Assembly (NCBI GenBank): GCA_937995345.1
Contig: CALKKS010000003.1
Span: 5,333 to 69,332, forward strand
Origin: an uncultured Collinsella sp.
Lineage (GTDB): Bacteria; Actinomycetota; Coriobacteriia; Coriobacteriales; Coriobacteriaceae
Direction of reading: 5' to 3'
Length of the DNA stretch: 64,000 nucleotides
Position numbers and translations under genes: made by a program. A model generated the notes under the pieces. The model was given only the letters and a program-made list of their open reading frames with translations. It did not search any database and was not told where the DNA came from. Below, one piece after another: positions 7,973-16,148 of the stretch. The number at the start of each line of letters is the position of its first letter. The first letter of the stretch is position 1.

Positions 7973-10513
7973 ATGCATATGCCGAGCAAAATCGAAAAAA
8001 AGCAAGCCGCCGCAAAGCTGCGCAAGCCGCCGCGCGACTTCTCGTACACGCAGAACCGAGAGCTCAGCTGGCTACGCTTTGACAACCGTGTGCTCGACGA
8101 GGCTTTTGATGAGTCCGTGCCGCTGTTCGAGCGCCTTAAGTTCGTCTCGATCTTCGAGTCAAACCTCGATGAGTTCCTCATGGTGCGCGTGGGTGGCCTG
8201 TCCGACCTTGCCGAACTCAAAAAGCAGCCTGTCGACAACAAGAGCAATATGACCGCCTCCGAACAGGTCGATGCTGTCATGGCAGAGCTGCCCGGGCTCC
8301 TTACCCGTTGGGAGTCCATCTTTAAGAACATCGAGGGCAAGCTCGACGCCCTGGGCGTTCACCGCGCGCGTGTCGATTCGCTTACGCCCGAGGAGCGCAC
8401 CTTTGTCACCCGTTACTTCCAGGCCTACGTGTCGCCGGTCATCTCACCGCTGGTGATCGACCCGCGCCACCCCTTCCCTAACCTGCGCAACGGTGCACTC
8501 TACCTGGCCTGCGGTCTGGACGGCGTCACCGACGAAGAAAGTCTGCTGGGCCTGATCGAGATTCCTGCCTCGATGAACCGCGTGGTCGAGATCCCCTCAC
8601 CCACCGGCACCTACTCCTACATTCTGCTCGAGGACGTCATCCTTGCCTGTCTGGACAGCTGCTTTGGCTCCTATAAGCCGCTCGACCGCGCGCTCATCCG
8701 CGTCACCCGCAACGCCGACATCGATCCGGACGGCGAGGGCGTCGAGGAGGAAGAGGACTACCGCCAGCATATGAAGCGCATCCTCAAGAAGCGCCTGCGC
8801 CTGCAGCCGGTAGTGCTCGCCGTCTCGGGCTCACTCGAAAAAGCAACGCTCAAGACTATCCGCAAGGCGCTCGAGCTCTCGCGTCGCTCGGTCTTTACCT
8901 GCGATATCCCGCTCAGCTTGGGCTATGTCTTTGGCATTGAGGGCAAGATTCCCGAGCACCTGCGCAACGAGCTGCTCTTTACGCCGTTTAAGCCGCAGCC
9001 CAACCCCACCATCGATATGACCCGCTCCATCCGCGAGCAGGTACTTCAGCACGACAAGCTGCTCTTTTATCCCTATGAGGCCATGAACCCCTTCCTGGAT
9101 CTGGTGCACGAGGCCGCCTACGACCCCGAGTGTATCTCACTGCGCATCACGCTCTACCGCGTGGCCAAGCAGAGCCGCCTGTGCGAGTCGCTGATCGATG
9201 CCGCCGAGAACGGCAAAGAGGTCACGGTGCTCATGGAGCTCCGCGCCCGCTTCGACGAGCAGAACAACATCGAGTGGGCCGAGCGTCTGGAAGAGGCAGG
9301 CTGCACCGTTATCTACGGCTCCGAAGGCTTTAAGTGCCACTCCAAGATCTGCCAGCTCACCTATCGCGAGGGCATGGCGCTTACACGCCTGACGCTGTTG
9401 GGCACCGGCAACTTTAACGAGAAGACGGCCAAGCTCTACAGCGACTTTATGCTCATGACCGCCCATCCCGGCATCGGCGAGGACGCCAACTTGTTCTTCC
9501 GCAACCTGTCGCTGGGCAACCTGCGCGGCGATTACCGCTTCCTGGGCGTGGCGCCCGTGGGCCTGAAGCCGCTCATCATGCGCGGCCTGGATCGCGAGAT
9601 CCAGCGCGCCCTCGCTGGCGAGCCCGCCCGTGTGTTCTTTAAGCTCAACTCACTCACCGACCGCGAGGTCATCGACAAGATTGCCGAGGCATCGTGCGCA
9701 GGAGTCCGCGTTGACATGATCATCCGCGGCATCTCGTGCCTCAAGCCGGGCGTTCCGGGCAAGACCGAGAACGTACATGTCCGTTCTATCGTCGGACGCT
9801 TTTTGGAGCATGCGCGCGTTTACGCCTTTGGCGTGGACTCGGACATGATCTATCTGAGCTCGGCCGACATGATGACGCGCAACACCGAGCACCGCGTGGA
9901 GATCGCCTTCCCTGTGCTCGACCCCACCTGCCGCGCCCTGGTGCACGAGTACATGGGTATGCAGTTGCGCGACAACGTGAAGGCCCGCAGCCTCACGAGC
10001 GACGGCACCTGGGTCCCCGTGGAGCGCGCAGAGGGTGAGAAACCCTTCAACTCGCAGGAAGCCCTGCTGGAGCGCGCCTATCGCAACGCCGAGGCCGCCG
10101 CGCAGCAGCGCGCACAGGAGAAGGAATGTGTGGCCGAGAAGGCTATTCAGGCCGAGGTTGAACATAGGGCAGTTGCCAAACCGGAAGCGGTTGCCGCTCC
10201 CCCGGCGAATGAACCCGAGGCTGCCGCAGAGCCCGCCGTGGAGAAAGCGCCCGAGCCCGCCCCTGCTCCTAAGTCGCAGCCGGCAACACCCGAGGTTCAA
10301 AAGGTCCAGGCGACCGTCATTGAGCCCGAGCCTGCACCTGCACCTCAGCCCGAGCCGCAGATCACCAAGCCCGCGTCCGAGACGAGCGCCCGTCGCGATA
10401 AGCCCGCCGGCAAGTCCAAGGCCATCGAGCGCCATCGCCCCGGTCGCGTGCGCATGGGCCTGGGCTTGATCGGCCTGGGTCTTAAGACGCTCATTACCGG
10501 CAAGACGAAATAG
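7973..10513 (+). CDS. ppk: Polyphosphate kinase 1 with long Pro/Ala-rich C-terminal tail
   Basis: Polyphosphate kinase reversibly transfers the ATP gamma-phosphate to polyphosphate. The N-terminal domain begins SYTQNRELSWLRFDNRVL, and the autophosphorylated His lies in YGSEGFKCHSKICQL. A second active-site region, FLEHARVYAFG, follows. The first 690 or so residues are a full-length Ppk1. The last 150 residues are extra: a region rich in Ala, Pro and Glu, then a basic segment and a short hydrophobic GLGLIGLGLKTLITGK end that could touch the membrane. I chose the ATG at 7973; 7979 and an upstream frame start at 7934 are alternatives, and no strong ribosome site decides. Confidence 0.93.
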   Translation: MHMPSKIEKKQAAAKLRKPPRDFSYTQNRELSWLRFDNRVLDEAFDESVPLFERLKFVSIFESNLDEFLMVRVGGLSDLAELKKQPVDNKSNMTASEQVDAVMAELPGLLTRWESIFKNIEGKLDALGVHRARVDSLTPEERTFVTRYFQAYVSPVISPLVIDPRHPFPNLRNGALYLACGLDGVTDEESLLGLIEIPASMNRVVEIPSPTGTYSYILLEDVILACLDSCFGSYKPLDRALIRVTRNADIDPDGEGVEEEEDYRQHMKRILKKRLRLQPVVLAVSGSLEKATLKTIRKALELSRRSVFTCDIPLSLGYVFGIEGKIPEHLRNELLFTPFKPQPNPTIDMTRSIREQVLQHDKLLFYPYEAMNPFLDLVHEAAYDPECISLRITLYRVAKQSRLCESLIDAAENGKEVTVLMELRARFDEQNNIEWAERLEEAGCTVIYGSEGFKCHSKICQLTYREGMALTRLTLLGTGNFNEKTAKLYSDFMLMTAHPGIGEDANLFFRNLSLGNLRGDYRFLGVAPVGLKPLIMRGLDREIQRALAGEPARVFFKLNSLTDREVIDKIAEASCAGVRVDMIIRGISCLKPGVPGKTENVHVRSIVGRFLEHARVYAFGVDSDMIYLSSADMMTRNTEHRVEIAFPVLDPTCRALVHEYMGMQLRDNVKARSLTSDGTWVPVERAEGEKPFNSQEALLERAYRNAEAAAQQRAQEKECVAEKAIQAEVEHRAVAKPEAVAAPPANEPEAAAEPAVEKAPEPAPAPKSQPATPEVQKVQATVIEPEPAPAPQPEPQITKPASETSARRDKPAGKSKAIERHRPGRVRMGLGLIGLGLKTLITGKTK

Positions 10514-10541
10514 CCGTTTGTAGAAGCGGTTTGTAGAAGCA

Positions 10542-10580
10542 CCCCGCATTTGAGGAAAGCCTCAGATGCGGGGCGCTTTT
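10542..10580 (+). terminator. ppk terminator
   Basis: CCCCGCATTTGAGG (10542-10555) pairs with CCTCAGATGCGGGG (10560-10573), followed by CGCTTTT. Just before it GTTTGTAGAAGC is repeated in tandem (10515-10526 and 10529-10540). Confidence 0.9.
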
Positions 10581-10626
10581 CCCTGCTACCATGGTGCGGA
10601 CAACAACGCGAATGACAGGCAGGGAT

Positions 10627-11940
10627 ATGAAGCTCACTATAGAATCGATGACCTACGGCGCCGACGGGCTGGCGCACGCCGACAACGGCAAGGCCGTCTT
10701 TGTGCAGGGCGCCGTGGCAGGCGACACCGTCGAGGCCGAGGTCGTACAGGACGGCAAGTCGTTCATGCGCGCCCGCACCACCGAGGTTCTGGAGCCAAGC
10801 CCCGATCGCATCCAGCCCCCCTGCCCCTTCGTTGGCATCTGCGGCGGCTGCTCGTGGGGCAATCTCTCACGCACGGCACAGCTCGCCGCCAAGGAGCAAA
10901 ACCTGCGCTCCGCGCTCGAGCGCATCGGCAAGTTCGCTCCTGAGCAGGTCGATGAGTTGGTACAGCCCATCCGCCACACCAAGGACGACTGGGGCTACCG
11001 CAATAAAATCGAGCTCGAACCGACCGTCGTCAACGGTCGCGTGCGCCTTGGCATGCACGGTGTCGACCCCAGCAAAATCGTGACCGTCGATGCGTGCCCG
11101 CTGTTCGATAAACGTTTCCCGAAGGCGCTCAAATCGGTCGTCGGCGCGCTCAACTATCTAAGCGGCAGCCATGACCTGGGCCTCGAACGCGTGGGCATTC
11201 GCGCATCGCGCCGCACCAAGGCACTCGAGGTCGCACTCTGGACGCCCACAGGCTCTTTTCCGCGCTCGCAGGTCTCCCGCGTGCTGGCGGACGCCGCTCA
11301 TCCCACGAGCATCGTGCGTGTGATGAGCAAGGGCGAAAAGAAGGCCCGCCGTGTCTCCAAAGTCGAGATGCTCGCCGGCGAGGGCTCGTGGACCGAGAAT
11401 ATCGCCGAAGACCAGATGCGCTTATCTGCCCCGTCGTTTTTCCAGGTCAATACCAAGGGCGCCGAGATTTTGATTGAGCTCGTTATGAACGCCCTCGACC
11501 CGCAGGAAGATGAGCTGGCCGTGGACCTGTACTGCGGTGCCGGCACCTTTACCCTGCCGCTCGCCCGCCGCTGCGACTTTGTTGCCGCCGTCGAGGCCTA
11601 TGGCCCGGCCGTGCGCGATCTGCGTCGCAACCTGGAGATCAACAAGCTCGATAACGTCGATGTCATCGGCGGCGACGCGGTGCGCGAGTTCCCCGATCAG
11701 GACGCCGATGTCCTGGTAGTCGATCCGCCGCGCGCAGGATTGGCGCCCGAGGCGATAGACCTCATCGCGAGCACGAGCGCCCGCGATGTCGCCTACGTGA
11801 GCTGCGATCCGGCAACTTTGGCCCGCGACCTCAAACGCTTTGTCGAGGAGGGCACCTTCTCCCCCGTCAAGATCACGCCGGTCGACCTATTCCCGCAAAC
11901 CTTCCACTGCGAAACCGTCGTCCACCTCAAGCGCAACTAA
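10627..11940 (+). CDS. RlmD/TrmA-family 23S rRNA or tRNA (uracil-5-)-methyltransferase
   Basis: A 437-residue SAM-dependent methyltransferase that makes 5-methyluridine in rRNA or tRNA. An N-terminal TRAM domain (about 1-55) is followed by an iron-sulfur cluster motif (CPFVGICGGC, Cys 66, 72 and 75, with Cys 157 as likely fourth ligand). The SAM site is VDLYCGAGTFTLPLA, and the catalytic Cys lies in YVSCDPATLARDL (about 393). Start at 10627 places GGCAGGGAT directly upstream. Whether it acts on 23S rRNA or tRNA cannot be told from sequence alone. It appears to be a single-gene unit between two hairpins. Confidence 0.9.
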   Translation: MKLTIESMTYGADGLAHADNGKAVFVQGAVAGDTVEAEVVQDGKSFMRARTTEVLEPSPDRIQPPCPFVGICGGCSWGNLSRTAQLAAKEQNLRSALERIGKFAPEQVDELVQPIRHTKDDWGYRNKIELEPTVVNGRVRLGMHGVDPSKIVTVDACPLFDKRFPKALKSVVGALNYLSGSHDLGLERVGIRASRRTKALEVALWTPTGSFPRSQVSRVLADAAHPTSIVRVMSKGEKKARRVSKVEMLAGEGSWTENIAEDQMRLSAPSFFQVNTKGAEILIELVMNALDPQEDELAVDLYCGAGTFTLPLARRCDFVAAVEAYGPAVRDLRRNLEINKLDNVDVIGGDAVREFPDQDADVLVVDPPRAGLAPEAIDLIASTSARDVAYVSCDPATLARDLKRFVEEGTFSPVKITPVDLFPQTFHCETVVHLKRN

Positions 11941-11956
11941 ACTAATCTGTTTTAGG

Positions 11957-12008
11957 GGCCGGGGGTTCAGCAATCATCGAGTGGTGAATGATTGCTGAAC
12001 CCCCGGCC
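11957..12008. terminator. Bidirectional terminator, 21-bp stem
   Basis: A perfect 21-bp inverted repeat (11957-11977 with 11988-12008) with a 10-base loop lies between two convergent genes. The plus-strand flank TATTTCATT and minus-strand flank CTAAAAC are weak T-runs, so it probably serves both genes. Confidence 0.8.
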
Positions 12009-12015
12009 TATTTCA

Positions 12016-12315
12016 TTACTGGTGGTTGACGGGGGCTCCGCAGTTTTGGCAGAAGGAGGCATTTGCTTCCAACTTTGAGCCACACTGTGCGCAAAAATAA
12101 GCGGGCTCAACTGGCTGAGCATCATCGATCGCGGTCGACGCCTGCTGTGCCGGCGGGACCTGCTGCACGGGAGGCATTTGCTGGTACGGATTGGACTGCG
12201 GAGGCTGAGGCTTGTTCGACGATTCCTTGTTCAAGATAGCAGCAAAGGCGACAGCCGCGACACCACCAAATACAACGAGCAAAACGAGAAGATCGAATAC
12301 ACTAAGGCCTATCAT
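12016..12315 (-). CDS. Membrane-anchored zinc-ribbon protein
   Basis: A 99-residue protein. An N-terminal membrane segment (about residues 3-27) is followed by a Pro/Gln-rich linker with repeated QMPPVQQVPPAQQ-type units and a C-terminal zinc ribbon with two CxxC knuckles (FCAQCGSKL and FCQNCGAPV). The ribbon would face the cytoplasm if the N-terminus is outside. Such small proteins are common in Gram-positive bacteria and mostly uncharacterised. A GAGGAG site lies 11 bases before the ATG. It is a single gene, convergent with the methyltransferase. Confidence 0.75.
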   Translation of the reverse strand: MIGLSVFDLLVLLVVFGGVAAVAFAAILNKESSNKPQPPQSNPYQQMPPVQQVPPAQQASTAIDDAQPVEPAYFCAQCGSKLEANASFCQNCGAPVNHQ

Positions 12316-12521
12316 CGCACATCAGCTCCTCATTCAGTGAAACATGACGGATGCTGAGATTTTATCGCCGCGCCGCAAGCCCCTCCTAGTGCGCAACACC
12401 CATCCACCCTGCATGATTTTCTGGGGCGGGGATCAAAATCATTGGGGAATGGTGCGTGGCAAGCGGGGGTCTTCGGGGTATAAGACGGCTAATTGTATGC
12501 CGCCCTATGAAAGGAACCCTT

Positions 12522-13064
12522 ATGCCCAGCGTTGCCGTTCTCGCCGCCGATGGCTTTGAAACGATTGAATGTTTGACCATGGTCGACGTCATGCGTCGCG
12601 GCGGCGTGCGCGCCACGCTTGTCTCGATCATGCCCACGCGCGAGGTCGTAAGCTCGCTGCAGATTCCCGTAACCTGCGACGCACTCTTTGACGAGATTAA
12701 CTTTGACGAGTATGACTGCGTCGTGCTGCCCGGCGGTCTGCCCGGTGCCACCAACCTGCGCGCCGACCAGCGCGTCTGCGACGTAGTCTGCGAGTTCGCC
12801 GCGACCAAACATGTTGCCGCCATCTGCGCCGCCCCGTTTATCCTGGGCGAGCTTGACCTGCTCGAGGGACGCCACGCCACGTGCTTCCCCGGCTTTGAGA
12901 AGAGCTTCCCCGAGGGCGTCTATACCGGCGACAAGGTCACACACGACGGCAACATCATCACCGCCAGCGGCATGGCCCAGTCGCTCCCCTTTGCGCTTGA
13001 GCTGCTGCGTACGCTCGCCGGCGACAAGGCTGTCGAGAAGGTTGCCGAGGGCATTCAGCTATGA
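12522..13064 (+). CDS. DJ-1/PfpI family protein
   Basis: A 180-residue protein of the DJ-1/ThiJ subfamily. The conserved Glu lies in DGFETIE (near residue 15) and the nucleophile Cys in VAAICAAPFIL (about residue 104). Family members act as glyoxalase- or deglycase-like stress proteins, and the exact activity is debated. Start: the ATG at 12522 follows AAAGGAACCCTT, which itself lies after another in-frame ATG at 12507. Its stop overlaps the start of the Maf gene by 4 bases, so the two are translationally coupled. Confidence 0.88.
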   Translation: MPSVAVLAADGFETIECLTMVDVMRRGGVRATLVSIMPTREVVSSLQIPVTCDALFDEINFDEYDCVVLPGGLPGATNLRADQRVCDVVCEFAATKHVAAICAAPFILGELDLLEGRHATCFPGFEKSFPEGVYTGDKVTHDGNIITASGMAQSLPFALELLRTLAGDKAVEKVAEGIQL

Positions 13065-13642
13065 TTTTGGCTTCGCAATCACCACGCCGCATTGAGCTCA
13101 TGCGTGAAGCGGGCTACAACATTCGCGTCATCCCCGCCGATATCGACGAGACCCCTTTTGACGGCGAGGCCCCGCTCACGCTTGTCGAGCGCTTAGCTCG
13201 CGCTAAGGCTGCCGCCGTTGCCACCGAGCACGCCGATCCCAGTGAGCTGACCATCGCGGCCGACACCATCGTCACCTTCGATGGCAAGATTTTGGGTAAG
13301 CCGGCAAACGAGGACGAAGCCCGCACCATGCTCCACGAGCTCTCGGGGCGCACGCACCAGGTCGCAACCGGCGTCTGTATCGTCAGAGCCGGAGACGTCA
13401 CAGCCCCGCACGCCGCCGAGAGCCTGTCATTTGTCGATGTGACCGACGTGACGTTCTATGAGCTCACCGACGAGCAGATTGAGCGCTACGTCGCCTCAGG
13501 CGAGCCCATGGACAAAGCCGGCGCCTACGGCATCCAGGGCGTCGGCGGGCGCATGCTCGTGCATGATATTTCGGGCGACTTCTACAACGTGGTGGGCTTG
13601 CCCATCGCTCGCGTCGCACGCGCGATTCAAAAACTCTCGTAA
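13061..13642 (+). CDS. maf: Maf family nucleotide pyrophosphatase
   Basis: A 193-residue Maf/HAM1-like house-cleaning pyrophosphatase that hydrolyses non-canonical or specific NTPs such as dTTP and UTP to monophosphates. The N-terminal LASQSPRRIELM carries the SxRR signature, and AADTIVTFDGKILGKP the catalytic Asp region. DKAGAYGIQGVGG is a further conserved segment. The ATG overlaps the preceding stop codon. A terminator follows, so DJ-1 and maf form a two-gene operon. Confidence 0.92.
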   Translation: MILASQSPRRIELMREAGYNIRVIPADIDETPFDGEAPLTLVERLARAKAAAVATEHADPSELTIAADTIVTFDGKILGKPANEDEARTMLHELSGRTHQVATGVCIVRAGDVTAPHAAESLSFVDVTDVTFYELTDEQIERYVASGEPMDKAGAYGIQGVGGRMLVHDISGDFYNVVGLPIARVARAIQKLS

Positions 13643-13650
13643 TTGCATCT

Positions 13651-13682
13651 GGCGCTGGGTATTCCCCAGCGCCTACAATTTT
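13651..13682 (+). terminator. maf terminator
   Basis: GGCGCTGGG (13651-13659) pairs with CCCAGCGCC (13665-13673) across a short loop, followed by TACAATTTT. Confidence 0.8.
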
Positions 13683-13743
13683 GGCGTACCGTACGGATCC
13701 CGACCGGGCACAAGGCGCGGCGGAAAACCGATAGGAGTTAAAC

Positions 13744-14745
13744 ATGGATACACTGCTTGAGGCCATTGACGTCTGCGATGTCGATGGCTTTTGCTTTGGC
13801 AACTATACGGACGAGGAGGCCGGCACCGGTTGCACCGTAATCGTGGCACCCGAGGGCGCCACCGGCGGTGTTGACGTTCGCGGTGGCGCCCCGGCATCGC
13901 GCGAGACCGACCTGCTGCGTCCCGAGAACACCGTGGACAAGGTCCACGCCGTCTGCCTCTCGGGCGGATCGGCCTTTGGTCTGGAGGCCGCAAGCGGCGT
14001 CGCCCGCGAGCTCGAGAGCTGCGGCATCGGCCTCCCCGTCGGCCCCACGCAGGTGCCCATCGTGTGCTCCAGCTGCATCTTCGACCTTGCCTTTGGCGAC
14101 CCCACCGTACGCCCCGACATTGAAGCTGGCATCTCCGCCGTGCGCGAGGCGCTCGACAACGCCCCCACCACGCTCGAGCAGGGCAATGTAGGTGCCGGCA
14201 CCGGTGCCACCGTAGGCAAGCTCATGGGCCCCGCCACCTGCATGAAGGCCGGCCTAGGCGCTGCCGCCGTGGCACTCGGCCCTGTTAAGGTGGGTGCCGT
14301 GGTCTCGGTCAACGCCTGCGGCAACGTCGTCGACCCCTTCACCGGCGAATGGGTCGCTGGTATGCGCGCTGCAGCAGATAGCGACCAGATCGTCGACATG
14401 GAGCTCGCAGCCTTTGCCGCCGCCGGCTCTATGCAGATGCCGCTCGACCGCACCAACACCACCATCAGCTGCATCGTCACCAACGTTGAGCTCACCAAGG
14501 CTCAGGCAACCAAGGTTTCCCAGATGGCCGCAGACGCCTATGCGCACGCCATCCGCCCCACGCACACCACGAACGACGGCGACACCATCTACACCCTCGC
14601 CAGCGGCAAACTAGACGCTCAGACAAGCGCCACCGTTCCCCTAGACCTGTTGGGCATGCTCGCCGTAAGGGCCCTACAGACCGCCATCGTAAACGGAGCC
14701 AAAACCGCCAAAACCTCCCACGGCATCCCCGGCGCCGCGAAGTAA
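13744..14745 (+). CDS. P1-family self-processing aminopeptidase (DmpA-like)
   Basis: A 333-residue member of the P1/DmpA family, Ntn-type hydrolases that cleave themselves into alpha and beta chains and act as L-aminopeptidases, D-esterases or beta-peptidases. The likely cleavage lies in RTNTTISC, between Asn238 and Thr239, with Thr239 as nucleophile. CLSGGSAFGLEAASGV and GNVGAGTGATVGK are conserved family segments. No signal peptide is visible, so it is probably cytosolic. The ATG follows ATAGGAGTTAAAC. Its natural substrate cannot be read from sequence. Confidence 0.88.
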   Translation: MDTLLEAIDVCDVDGFCFGNYTDEEAGTGCTVIVAPEGATGGVDVRGGAPASRETDLLRPENTVDKVHAVCLSGGSAFGLEAASGVARELESCGIGLPVGPTQVPIVCSSCIFDLAFGDPTVRPDIEAGISAVREALDNAPTTLEQGNVGAGTGATVGKLMGPATCMKAGLGAAAVALGPVKVGAVVSVNACGNVVDPFTGEWVAGMRAAADSDQIVDMELAAFAAAGSMQMPLDRTNTTISCIVTNVELTKAQATKVSQMAADAYAHAIRPTHTTNDGDTIYTLASGKLDAQTSATVPLDLLGMLAVRALQTAIVNGAKTAKTSHGIPGAAK

Positions 14746-14757
14746 CCTAACCTGACC

Positions 14758-14882
14758 GGTTGCCCGGTGGGTCTTGGCTATCTTTGCTGCTCTACAGTCC
14801 TGGCTCGCACGAAGAGCACATTAAGTGCTCTTCGGCTCGTGCGGAACTCGCGACAAACATAACCAAGCCCCACCGGGCAACC
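14758..14882. repeat. Nested palindromic element C1
   Basis: The outer 13-bp perfect arms are 14758-14770 and 14870-14882. The inner hairpin is GAAGAGCAC ATTAA GTGCTCTTC (14811-14833), flanked by direct repeats GCTCGCAC (14803-14810) and GCTCGTGC (14835-14842). The reverse complement of its core matches element C2 over about 55 bases, while the outer arms of the two are unrelated. Confidence 0.85.
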
Positions 14883-14974
14883 TACCAACCAAATTCTTTT
14901 CAGCCAGGCCCCTGTGTACCGCGCGTCGAAGATCTTCAAATTCAAACTGTCTGACAATCGATTCTTATAGCAAA

Positions 14975-15084
14975 GGCCCCTTGGCCTTTAGTTTGATACA
15001 AGTTCCGCACGAGCCGGAAAGCACTTAATGTGCTTTCCGTGCGAGCAGGACTGTTCGCAGTAGCAAACTAAAGGCCAAGGGGCC
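14975..15084. repeat. Nested palindromic element C2
   Basis: The outer arms are a perfect 21-bp inverted repeat (14975-14995 with 15064-15084). The inner hairpin is GGAAAGCAC TTAAT GTGCTTTCC (15016-15038), flanked by GCACGAGC (15007-15014) and GTGCGAGC (15039-15046). The core is homologous to C1 in opposite orientation; the inner stems differ by paired changes (GAAGAG/CTCTTC in C1, GGAAAG/CTTTCC here). With C1 it fills the gap between two convergent genes. Confidence 0.85.
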
Positions 15085-15116
15085 CAGTCAACCTATCAGC
15101 AGCGATTACTCAGCAG

Positions 15117-16148
15117 CTAGTTGAATTTGAAGATCTTTGAGGCAAGACGGTATAGGCCGAGTGTGGTTTTGTCTCCGGCCCGTCCATGCAGGTTGGTAAA
15201 GAATCCGACCACGCCGTAGCGAGCGCGACGATACATGCGCTCGTCGTACTCCTTCAGGTCCTTCCACAGCGTCTTCAGGCGCTCATCGGCACAATCTTCC
15301 TCGGAAAGCTTGGTGAGCACCGAGCAAATCGCCATCATCATGGTGAAATAGCCCATCATGTACGAGCGCAGGCGCGAAGACTCAACGTCGCTGTACAGGT
15401 GGAACGACTCCATCATGATGCGCGTTACGCGGAACTGCTGACCCAGGCGCTTGACCATCGTGGCCTCATTGACGCTCTGGCCCTCACGACCGATAAAGTA
15501 GCGATAGAGGTCGATGTCGGCGTAGTACATGGTCTTGCAGCGCGGCAGCGGCACGTATGCGTAGATATTATCCACGTAGAACGTGTGTGCCGGCATAGGC
15601 AGATTGGACTCGCGCAGTACGTCGGTGCGATAGCACAGGCTGTGCATAAGCAGGTTCTGATCGGGACGGAAGTGCCCGATCTGGTCCCAAGAGAAAATCT
15701 TTTTGCGCGGCAGGGCAAACTTGTAGCCAATAGCGGTATGCGTGCCCTCGTAAACCTTCTCGTACACGTAGTTCGAGATAAACAGGTCGACGCGCTGGTC
15801 GCGCTCCTCAAAGCCACGCAAAATCGACAGCATGGTCGAGAGCGCCGCACCGTCGAGCCAGTCGTCCGAGTCAACGACCTTGTAATAGGTGCCCTGTGCC
15901 TCACGCAGGCCCGAAAGCACAGCAATGCCGTGTCCACCATTCTCCTGGTGCACCGCGCGGATGATTCCGGGATAACGGGCCTCCCACTCGTCGGCCTTGG
16001 CGGCCGTCTCGTCCTTGGAGCCGTCGTCCACCACGATAATCTCGATATCGGTGGCGTAATTGCTCCCCTCCAAGATGGAGGTGATGCAATGGTCCATATC
16101 CTTGGCGGCGTTATATGAGGGAATACCGAATGTTATGACTTTATGCAT
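15117..16148 (-). CDS. Family 2 glycosyltransferase
   Basis: A 343-residue GT-A fold glycosyltransferase. TFGIPSYNAAKDMDHC opens the nucleotide-sugar domain, IIVVDDGSKDET binds the nucleotide, and VVDSDDWLDG holds the metal-binding DxD. No membrane segment is evident, so it is probably a cytoplasmic enzyme acting at the membrane. Its ATG at 16148 overlaps the end of the UDP-galactopyranose mutase gene by 8 bases. Coupling to glf suggests it transfers galactofuranose to a cell-surface glycan, but the donor is inferred only from that. Confidence 0.85.
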   Translation of the reverse strand: MHKVITFGIPSYNAAKDMDHCITSILEGSNYATDIEIIVVDDGSKDETAAKADEWEARYPGIIRAVHQENGGHGIAVLSGLREAQGTYYKVVDSDDWLDGAALSTMLSILRGFEERDQRVDLFISNYVYEKVYEGTHTAIGYKFALPRKKIFSWDQIGHFRPDQNLLMHSLCYRTDVLRESNLPMPAHTFYVDNIYAYVPLPRCKTMYYADIDLYRYFIGREGQSVNEATMVKRLGQQFRVTRIMMESFHLYSDVESSRLRSYMMGYFTMMMAICSVLTKLSEEDCADERLKTLWKDLKEYDERMYRRARYGVVGFFTNLHGRAGDKTTLGLYRLASKIFKFN

